Source of the DNA: Liolophura sinensis
Lineage: Eukaryota; Mollusca; Polyplacophora; Chitonida; Chitonidae
Assembly (NCBI RefSeq): GCF_032854445.1
Contig: NC_088295.1
Location: 684,501 to 748,500 of the forward strand
Reading direction: 5' to 3'
DNA: 64,000 bases
In this document: positions 12,501-24,500 of the stretch, in pieces
How the letters are laid out: each line of letters starts with the position of its first letter
How positions within the stretch are numbered: the first letter of the stretch is position 1
The notes under the pieces: generated by a model
What the model was told of the DNA's origin: nothing
Databases searched by the model: none
What the model saw: only the letters and a program-made list of their open reading frames with translations
Position numbers and translations under genes: made by a program

Positions 12501-15500
12501 AGATAAATTAGGATGTGAATAGAAAAGGAAAGACACTGGATGAGTGTGGCAGAGACATGAATAACTTAGGACATAAATAGAACAAGAAGGACGCTGGATG
12601 AGTGTGGCAGAAACCGGCCTACGTTCAGTATACACAAATCTGTTGACCTTAAGCGTGTGTTCGTGTGTGTATTTATTTATTTGTTTGATTGGTGTTTTAC
12701 GCCCTGCACACTGCGATGGAGAATCCTACCACCCTCCGCAGGTTGCTGACAGACTCCCCACTATTCGTGTATTTGTGTGTGTAGGCCTAAATGACAATGG
12801 ACAACACACTCAGACCAAAAGTACAGCTCACGCAAATACTTATAGTCTATGATGTACAGTCCATAAATCATTGAATTTATTACATGTATATATTTCTGGA
12901 GAGTATTGCCATAGGTAATATATGTACGAGTATAAAGTGTATTACATGTAAGTGAGGATTACATGTACGTGTACTTGTGTGTTACATGTACGTGTACTTG
13001 TGTATTATATGTACGGGTACGCAAGTATTACGTATCCGTGTACTTGAAACTGTTTCAAATGCTTGTTATATTAGGTATTACACGTGTGATTGTTTCAGTT
13101 TACTGTCAGCACCGACAATCAATCAATACACAAATCCTGCTATTGTTTCATCAGGTGACTGCTGGTTTATTGCTGCGGCCGCTACCCTCGCCTCATCTCC
13201 ACAGGACAACTTCAGAAAGGTTGTACCTGTCAACCAGTCCTTTGATGATGGTAGTTATGCAGGTAAGTGCTACCAGGATGAGTTATTGGAAGAAGTGAGA
13301 GTTGTTAGGACACGTTACCCGCTGAAATGGTTGTCTTTGATGTGTTCAAAGAATCCCATTGATTATTTCCAGGTAGGTCCATACTTTTGGTTTGGATTGA
13401 TATGCATCGTTTCTCATGAATTATTTTATTTCCAATACATTTCACTTTCAGTTTGGTAAGTAAGTACCGGTATTAGCTTTCATGAATGTAATCTGATGAA
13501 ATAAATGTCCTGTTTGAGTCACCAAAATTCATTTATTTCTTCACAGGTATATTTCTCTTTCGTTTCTGGTCATACGGCGCCTGGCGAGATGTAGTGATCG
13601 ACGATTATCTCCCTTGTAATGAAGCGGGGCTCCTGTACTGTAGGAACCGAGAGGAACCAAATGAGTTCTGGGCTGCCCTGCTGGAGAAGGCATTCGCTAA
13701 GTGAGCCTCGCCATGCAAGTCACACGTTCACAATCGTCTTAGAATAAACGTGGATTACTTTGATGAACTAAGTATTGTGTGGTCTTTCTCTAACATATGC
13801 ATCGATCGACGTGGAAAGTACGCGGATATTTTCGAAAATTAAATATATACTGAAAATAGTAACGATTTAATCTATGTATCTTTGCTTTGTTTCTTTGCGC
13901 CGTAGTTAACAATTTTTCAGTCATATATAGACAATATGAATACATACACGCTGCCTTGTGGCAAGGTGTGTCCATGCCGCCGTCACTGAAGTATCATGCC
14001 GAAGACAACACACGACATCTCACCCAGTCACATTATACTGACACTTCTTGCTCTAACCTCTCAGTACTGAGCACAAAGCAAAGGCGCAACAAGTACCATT
14101 TTTAAAGTCTTTGGTATGATTGGACCCAGGTTTGATCCCTACCCTTTGACTTCAAGGTGGACACTTTAAGCATTATGTCGAAAATAATATATTTACCTAA
14201 TTATGTAGATGAGTACGAAAAATGGTTTACCAAACCATCTCGTCATACATGGGTTAGTTTTAGGGGTGGTGGTGGTGGCGGGGGTGGGCTTGGGGGCCGC
14301 GGATGGGTCAAGGCGGTAGGCGGCCTGGGATGAGGATGAGGCCGGCATTAAACGCTGGACATCATTGTTGAGCATTTAGGAAGTTTCTTTTAGAGAATCT
14401 GGCTGGGGTAGGTTATGGATCACTTATTAAGACCAGTCTAGAAGAAGTATGAATCAGATGAAAGGCCATTAAAAACTGTCCTGGAAAATAGTTGTATTTT
14501 TTTTTTACAACTTTTTAACCTAGTAAAATGCGTTTGTATATTTTCTTCTATTTTGGCCTTTTCTGACCATGATGGGGCCAGTGAGGTCACATAAGGTTTG
14601 TGCTACTTAACACACATTAGACTGCTACATTTCATTTTTCAAAATGTACAAACATACAGATCTATGAATCCATTCGCCGATTTCATCTTGAAACAAATCA
14701 TTTCAGAAAAGAAGTACAGATGTTTTTGATGTAATTGATACCTTCTGGGTCACAAAAGACCACCATAGAATCTGATCTTTAAACATAATTTTACCTGGCT
14801 AAAAAAATAAATCCAACTATTTTCCTGGAAGGTTTTAATTGTCTTTTATCTGAAATATACTTCGTTTTAGAGTGGGTTTGCCTTTAAGGCATACTGTTGT
14901 AGATATGTGATACCAGTACACGATCACACTGTGGATCAATTCTTCTGTTACACTGGTACCTGAGGTTTAATTGTGGCTTTGCCTAACCATGTTATCACTG
15001 TATTTATTGCTGCCTAGCTTCATGGTATAGATTTGTGACATAACTTGTGCCGTCATTGCCCACCCATGTTACCATTGTGTTAATTGCTGCCGAGCTTCAT
15101 GGTATAGATTTGTGACATAACTTGTGCCGTCATTGCCCACCCATGTTACCACTGTGTTTATTGCTGCCGAGCTTCATGGTATAGATTTGTGACATAACTT
15201 GTGACGTCATTGCCCACTCATGTTACCATTGTGTTTATTGCTGCTGAGCTTCATGGTATAGATTTGTGACATAACTTGTGACGTCATTGCCCACTCATGT
15301 TACCACTGTGTTTATTGCTGCTGAGCTTCATGGTATAGATTTGTGACATAACTTGTGACGTCATTGCCCACCCATGTTACCACTATGTTTATTGCTGCCG
15401 AGCTTCATGGTATAGATTTGTGACATAACTTGTGCCGTCATTGCCCACCCATGTTACCATTGTGTTAATTGCTGCCGAGCTTCATGGTATAGATTTGTGA

Positions 15501-18500
15501 CATAACTTGTGACGTCATTGCCCACCCATGTTACCACTGTGTTTATTGCTGCTGAGCTTCATGATATAGATTTGTGACATAACTTGTGACGTCATTGCCC
15601 ACCCATGTTACCACTGTGTTTATTGCTGCCGAGCTTCATGGTATAGATTTGTGACATAACTTGTGACGTCATTGCCCACCTATGTTACCACTGTATTTAT
15701 TGCTGCTGAGCTTCATGATATAGATTTGTGACATAACCTGTGACGTCATTGCCCACCCATGTTACCACTGTATTTATTGCTGCTGAGCTTCATGGTATAG
15801 ATTTGTGACATAACCTGTGACGTCATTGCCCACCCATGTTACCACTGTATTTATTGCTGCCGAGCTTCATGGTATAGATTTGTGACATAACTTGTGACGT
15901 CATTGCCCACCCATGTTACCACTGTGTTTATTGCTGCCGAGCTTCATGGTATAGATTTGTGACATAACCTGTGCCGTCATTGCCCACTCATGTTACCACT
16001 GTACATATTGCTCTATGGTTGATGTAACTTGTGGTTGAATTACCCATCCGTATACCTGCTGTGTCTCAGGTTCTATGGTTCCTATCAACGCCTTGAGGGT
16101 GGTTTCATCCATTATGCCTTATTGACCTTGACGGGCGGGATCACTGAAGTGGTAGACTTGGACAGCACCTCCCTTCCCTCCCCTCACAGACTCTACCACA
16201 TGCTGGCAAGATCACACGCCATGAACGCATTCATAGGAGGTGCTATATTTGTAAGATTGCCATCAAAATGCATCCACCTCATACCTGTTTTAGCCGCTCT
16301 GTTACCCTGTTACACTGTTACAAAACCCAAGTCTATTACTATTTCTGTCACCGACCCTCTAAACGCTTTCCAGTCAAGTTAAAACGAAATGTGTGTGGTA
16401 TTAGTCAGATGCAGTGAGATCTACAAAATATGATATTGTGGCGTCGTTTATGCCCCGTCACAGTCTTGCTCATTTACCTCTGTTATTTCGACAGAAACCA
16501 AAGGGCAGCGGAGCTCGTGAGATAAAGAAGAAAAACGGGCTGTTCATGGGGCATGCTTACAGCGTGACAGGCTTCCAACAGGTCAGTAATACCCAAACAC
16601 CCATTCATGACTCCTTTGTATACATGTACATGTACCAGTCCTTTACATCATAAAATTCCAGGCCCTTCAACGTTAATATGCCAGTCCCAGACACCATAAA
16701 ATTCCAGGCCCTTCAACGTTAATGTACTAGTTATTTACATCATAAAACCCAGACCCTTCAGCGTTAAACGTCAACGTTACTGTACCAGTCGTTTACACCA
16801 TATGATCCCAGGCCCTTCAACGTTAATGTACAAGTTATTTACATCATTAAACCCAGACCCTTCCACGTTAATGTACCAGCCACTTACATGATGATGCATC
16901 ACTTCAATACACGCTAATACACCAGCCACTTGCATGATGATGGGGGCCTCCGTGGCTCAGTTGGTTAGCGCTCTAGCGTAGAGTAATGAACCAGGAGACT
17001 CTCACCAATGCCGTCGCTGTGAGCTCATGCTGGCTTCCTCTCTGACCATACGTGGGAAGGTTTTCAGCAACCAGCAGATGGTCGTGGGTTTTCCCCGGGC
17101 TCAGCCCGGTTTACCCCTACCATAAAGCTGGCCACTGTCGTATAAGTGAAATATTCTTGAGTACGGCGTAAAACACCAATCAAATAAATAAATAAATAAA
17201 TAAATACATAATGATCTATCATCCAAATACACGTTAATATACTAGCCACATACATAATGACAGGCCCCGATAGCACAGTTGGTAGATCGTCCTGGGTCGG
17301 GTCACACCCAAGATCATAAAAGAGGAAGTTCCTTGCTTGGCGTTCAGCATGAAGCGGATAGTGCAACGATTGGTATAACCGTATCAGTATGTCGGCTCGG
17401 GCGGGGTAGATTACTTGCCTTCGGTAAGGCGTCTCAGTGAGACAGCACTTGATGAAAGAGCGGTGGAAATCCGTCCTGCAACAAGGAGGTACATTACATG
17501 CAGTCTAAGGATTCCTTCATGGTCATATGACCAAAACCTTGTTAAGTACGACGTTGTTTAGCACTCGATCACTCACTTACATCATGATGAACCATCCCAA
17601 TACACTACATACACCAGCCACTTTCATGATAATACACGCTAGTACACCACTCAATTACTTGATGATGACCAACCCAGTATACGTTACACCAGTCACATAC
17701 ATGGTGATATTTCATCCCAGTACACATTAACACACTTCTTTCATGATGATGCATTATCCCAATACACCAGCCACTTACATGATAATGCACCATCCCAATA
17801 CATATTAACACTGCTTGTATGATAATGCACCATCCCAATACACCAGCCATTTACATAATAATGCCCATACCAATACACATTCACACACCACTTACATGAT
17901 AATGTACCATCCCAATACACCAGCCATTTACATAATAATGCCCATACCAATACACATTCACACACCACTTACATGATAATGCACCATCCCAATACACCAG
18001 CCATTTACATAATAATGCCCATACCAATACACATTCACACACCACTTACATGATAATGTACCATCCCAATACACCAGCCATTTACATAATAATGCCCATA
18101 CCAATACACATTCACACACCACTTACATGATAATGTACCATCCCAATACACCAGCCATTTACATAATAATGCCCATACCAATACACATTCACACACCACT
18201 TACATGATAATGTACCATCCCAAAACACCATCCACTTATATAATAATGCACCATCCCAATACACATTAACACACCACTTACATAAAGATGCACCATTCCA
18301 ATACACCAGCCACTTACATAGTAATGCACCATCCCAATACACATTAAAACACTACTTTCATGATGACGCATCATCCCAATACACCAGCCACTTACATAGT
18401 AATGCACCATCCCAATACACATTAAAACACTACTTTCATGATGACGCATCATCCCAATACACCAGCCACTTCTATAATAAAGCACCTTCCCAATACACAT

Positions 18501-21500
18501 TAAAACACTACTTTCATGATGACGCATCATCCCAATACACAAGTCACTTACATAATGATGCAACAACCAAATACACATTAACACACCACTCACATAATAA
18601 TGCACCATCCCAGAACACGACCCATTTATATAATGATGATTCATTCCAATAGACATTAACACATCAGTTTCATGATAATGTATCATTTCAATACGCCGGC
18701 CACTTACATAATAAGGCACCATCCCAATACACATTAACACACCACTTTCATGGTGATGTACCATCCCAATAAATCAGCCATTTACATAATAATGCACTAT
18801 CCCATTACACATTAGCACACCACTTACATAATGATTCACCATTCTAATACACCAGCCACTTCTATAATAAAGCACCTTCCCAATACACATTAACACACCA
18901 CTTTCATGGTGATGCACCATCCCAATAAATCAGTCATTTATATAATAATGCACCATCCCATTACACATTAGCACACCCCTGACATAATAATGTACAACCC
19001 CAATACATCAGCCACTTACATAATGATGCACCATCCCAGTATACATAAACACGCCACTTTCAAGATGATTCACCATACCAATACAGCAGCCACTTATATA
19101 ATAATGCACAATCCCATTACACATTACACATCACTTACATAAAGATACACTATTCCAATACACCACCCACTTACATAATAATGCACCATCCCAATACACA
19201 TTAACACACTACTTTCATGATGATGAACCATCCCAATACACAAGCAACTTACATGATGTTGCACCATCCCAATACACACTGACACACCACTTACACGATA
19301 ATGCACCATCCCAGAACACGAACCATTTATATGATGATGTACCATCCCAATACACCAGCCACATACATGATAGTGCAACATCCCTATACACGCTAATACA
19401 CCAGTTAGTTACATCATGATACACTATCGCAGTACGCGGTACTACACCAGCCACTTACATCATGATACACTATCGCAGTACACGGTACTACACCAGCCAC
19501 TTACATCATGATACACTATCGCAGTACACGGTACTGCACCAGTCACTTACATGACAATGCACCAGTTCCTCACACGTTAATATACCAATCGCTTTTTCGT
19601 TAATATATCACTCCCTTTCTCGTTAATACACCAGTTCCTTATTTGTTAATATACCAGCCCCTTACTCGTTAATATACCAATCCCTCACTCGTTAATATAC
19701 CAGTCCCTCACTCGTTAATATACCAGCCCCTTACTCGGTAATATACCAGTCCCTTACTCGTTAACATACCAGTCCCTTACTCGTTAATATATCAGTTTCT
19801 TACTCGTTAATATACTTTCCTCTCACACGTTAATATACCAGCCCCATTCTCGTTGGTATACCAGTCCCTTACTCGTTAATATATCAGCGCCTTACTCGTT
19901 AATATACTATCCCCTTACACGTTAATATATCAGCCCCTTACTCGTTAATATACCAGTCCCTTACTCGCTAATACACCTGTCCCTTTCTCGTTAATATACT
20001 ATCCCCTTACACGTTAATATATCAGCCCCTTACTCGTTAATATACCAGTCCCTTACTCGCTAATACACCTGTCCCTTTCTCGTTAATATACTATCCTCTT
20101 ACACGTTAATATACCAGCCCCTTTCTCGTTGGTATACCAGTCCCTTACTCGTTAATATACCAGTCCCTTACTCGCTAATACACCTGTCCCTTTCTCGTTA
20201 ATATACTATCCTCTTACACGTTAATATACCAGCCCCTTTCTCGTTGGTATACCAGTCCCTTACTCGTTAATATACCAGTCCCTTACTCGCTAATACACCT
20301 GTCCCTTTCTCGTTAATATATCTGTTCCTTACTCGTTGGTATACCATCTTACACGTTAATATAGCAGTTTCTTATTTGTTAATATACCAGCCCCTTACAC
20401 GTGTAAATAATTCTCGCTGCAGAACGGTAAGAGTAAATGACCTACTTCCGGTAAACTTTTCTGCAGGTGATGTTTGAGTCACAGACGGTGTATTTACTGA
20501 GGGTGAGAAACCCGTGGGGCAAGGGAGAGTGGAGAGGCATGTGGTCCGACAGGTAAAGCCATTCACTGATATCAGCAATGTCATGTATTTATTTGTTTTA
20601 CGTCGTACTCTAGAAAGTTTCACTTAAACGGCGGCGTCCAGTGGTCTGACGGGAAGAAACCAAGCATATCCTGGTGGGCACCCACGACCATCCACAGGTT
20701 GCAGCAGAACTTCCAACGCACGACCGGAGTAAGAAGCCAGCATGAGCAAAACTTGAACTCACAACGTTCGCAGTAGTCAGAGGCTTCTGTGGTATTGTGC
20801 TGCGCTAGCGTGCTAACCACTCAGTCACGGAGAGCCCTATACTCTTATGGGGAAATATGGCACATCCCTCCCATTTCACCTAAAAATCGTGCCAGGCCAT
20901 ATGTTACTTTCTGAACTGCCCAGTTTTGTTACTATTTAACACTGTAGAAATTATTTTACAAGGAAATCTAGATCTAAACAGCACGTGTGATAGTTGTTTA
21001 CCTAGTAACCCTGAGCATGGTTGCATTACAGATGGTTACAGCGAGCTCATTTTTCTGAAGAACAGAGGCGTTTGCTTAACGTCAAAGGCCTGAGGCACGA
21101 CGGAGAGTTCTGGTGCGTTACCCGCCATTCGTTTTGTGGCATGAACAAGGTCATTCTATCTTAACAGCTCGAATAAAAGTTAACCGACACTTAATTGTTG
21201 ACTGCAAAATATCTTTCTGAATCCCATAAAAACGAAAAAGAGCAAAATTTTACATTTTGCTTTTATTTTGTGGCTTTAATCTTTGCTAAACGAAAAAAAT
21301 AAAAACGAAAAAGAGCAAAATTTTATATTTTGCTTTTATTTTGTGGCTTCAGTCTTTGCTAAACGACTTTAAAACAAGTGATATAGCTATTTCATGAATC
21401 ATCAGTACCTGACGAAGTAATAAATACCCTGGTCACCATTCGTGGGATTATACAAGCATCTTTGTCTTTCACACTTGTTTCAGGATTTCCATTGAAGACT

Positions 21501-24500
21501 TTATGGAGAATTTTAACCAGATACAGATGTGTCACTTAGAGCCCGATTCCATGCTTTCTGAAGTCGTATCCGACATGGTAGGTCTGTTTCCATGATATTA
21601 GTCTCGTGAGACCTCACCATGTCTCGTATTCCCTCCTGCCGAGTGGACAGTCAGCTTCAACTTCCCCAAGTTTTAAAAAACGGTAATATCAGTGCTTGTA
21701 ATATAGCCAGTTTTACATCAGTCCATAAACCTAACCTTTATACATTCTGAGCTAGCTCGTTAGCCCACCTTTTTCAATTCAATATAACACTGTATCACAG
21801 CATCATTGCTTTAACCGGTGCATACTGTTACTGTACCATGTGCCAAACACCAGGAACGGCGTGTGTTACTCTGAGCACAACGTTGCTGTACTATCCGTCG
21901 AACGGCAGGGAATGGGGTGTTTTAACCTGTGCATAACGTTGTTGTGCCATCCGCCAAAGGGCAGGGAACGGGATGTTTTAGCCTGTGCATGTTGTTGCTG
22001 TACCATCTGCCGAACGCTAGGGAACGGGGTGTATTACCCTCTGATAACGTTGCTGTACCATCCGCCGAACGCTAGGGAACGGGTGTTTTACCCTCTGATA
22101 ACGTTGCTGTATCATCCGCTTGACGCTAGGGAACGGGGTGTTTTACTCTCTGATAACGTTGCTGTATCATCCGCTTGACGCTAGGGAACGGGATGTTTTA
22201 CCCTGTGAATAACGTTGCTGTACCATCCGCCAAACGGCAAGGAACGGGGGTGTTTTACCCTGCGCATATTGTTGCTGTACCATCCGCTGGACGCCAGGGA
22301 ACGGGGTGTTTTACCCTGTGAATATCGTTGCTGTACCATCCACCGGATGCCAGAGGATGGAATGATAACTTTTTGGTGTTTACAGAAGCAGGACGACTGG
22401 AAACTGGTGTCTTACCATGACTCCTGGACAGAGACAGACCCCCCGCAGACCGGCTGCTGCTTTTCATCCACAAACCTGGGTACGTGCAGTAAAATTGTTA
22501 CAAATTTATTTCAAAACGTCACACTGAAAAGAGTTCACATAGAAATGAATGAGTGAGATTAAGTTTAAGGTTTAACGCCAAATTGCCAGTATTCCAACCA
22601 TATCGTGGTGAAACATAAGAAAACGAGAGAAATAGTACATATATGTGTAAGCCTAGCAGAAGATAGGCCTTAATGACCCTTGAGATTGACAATAACGTGA
22701 AGATTGTACTGTCCTGATTTTATCTACTTCAAAATACAGTTCTTTTCTGTCTTCTTTATATATTTGTAACCGCTTTAAGAAGTACGTATGAGTTCTTGTC
22801 ACGCTAAGTAGACAAGGTACTGGTAGTACAAGACTACATATAACATAACACACAATACCGAAGACATGCCAATGATACATTTCTGCAGATGATGTTGACC
22901 TGTTTAGTTCTCTTCTTTTCAGCGTCTCAGTTTCCCAACCCTCAGTTTTACTTCCTAGTGAAGCAGCCTACTCAGGGACGCTCCGCTACTGTGGTGATAT
23001 CCCTTATGGAGAAGGAAGTGCGTCAGTCATTACAACCACAGATCTACATAAACTTCTTCCTTTACAAGGTACACAACTTAAACCTTGCTTCATCTTCAAG
23101 ACAGTGGCCATGTTGGTTGGCACAAGGACGGTTATTCGAATCAAGAATGAATTATGCCAAATACATGGAATTAAGATTCTGCTCACAGAATCGAATGTCG
23201 AGTCTTTTGTGACATCCTAAATAATGAAGATCAAAGCTATGTAACTGTTTATTTATTTATTTATCTATTTATTGATTTATTTATCTATTTATTGATTGAT
23301 TTATTTATTTATCTATTTATTTATTTATTTATTTATTTATTTGACTGGCGTTTTAAGCCGTTCTCAAGAATATTCCGCTTACACGGAGAGGGCGAGCATT
23401 ATGGTGAGAGGAAACCGGGCAGAGCCTGGGCTATATAATTACACTCATATAATGGAAAACCATTCTTTATACCGTACATAAGATGGAAAGAAAAATCTAA
23501 TAAATTTTTGAAAAGTAGAGAATAACGTTGAGAACTCGATAATGCAGAGGAGATAATGAAGTGAAAGGAAAGTGAGACCTGACCTCATCTTCTACTCAAA
23601 AACTTATATAGAACTAAAGTTTGTGGACGAATTAGTAACATTCTAGGGGGGAAATCGCGATTTGGTGTGAGAAGTTTGTTTTGGCCATATCTGCGTGTGT
23701 TGGTTCTCGCAATTAAAAATAAATAAATAAAACTGTTTTTTCTATTAATTCAGATCTATAATAAAAAGAATTTTGATAAAGATATAAAAATCATACTGAG
23801 ATAAAAATCTTTAAGTTGTAAGCAATAACAACATTTTTCTCATTGAAAACTCCTCATCTGCACGTTGAATTCCAGGCCACAACTTTTAGCAGTAGTGGTA
23901 CGTGTATTAGATGGGCTTTCCTCCTCTCCATGTCGTTTTCTCATTCATTCTGCTCTATATGTGAATTTCTACATACAGCTTGGGCTCTTGTTTGCTGGTT
24001 CCAGAAAAAGTATGTCTGTTGTACATTGTATGTTGTATGGCTGGTTCATAAGCCATGACAGTTGTTTGTCGGTTCGTAAGCCCTGACTGCCGTTTGCTCG
24101 TTCGTAAGCACTGACTGTCGTTTGCTGGTTCATAAGCCAGGTAAAATTCTGACTGTCGTTTGTTGATTCGTACAGCTCTAACTGTCGTTTCCTGGTTCGT
24201 ACAGCTCTGACTGTCGTTTGTTGGCTCGTACAGTTCTGACTCTCGTTTGCTGTGTCGTACTTCTCTGACTGTCGTTTGCGGATTCTTAACCCTGACTGTC
24301 GTTTCCTGGTTCGTAAGCCCTGACTGTCGTTTCCTGGTTTGTAAGTTCTGACTCTCGTTTGCTGGTTGGTATAGCCTTGGCTACCGTGTCCTGCTTCATA
24401 AACCCTGACTGATGTTTCCTGGTTCGTAAAGTGCTGACTGTCGTTTGACTGTCGTTTGTTGGTTCGTACAGCTCTGACTGTCGTCTGCTGGTTCGTACAG

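Noticed and set aside
16241-16246. Earlier donor (GTGCTA) for calpain exon 5
   Set aside because: It is weaker than GTAAGA at 16251 and would break the frame into exon 6.
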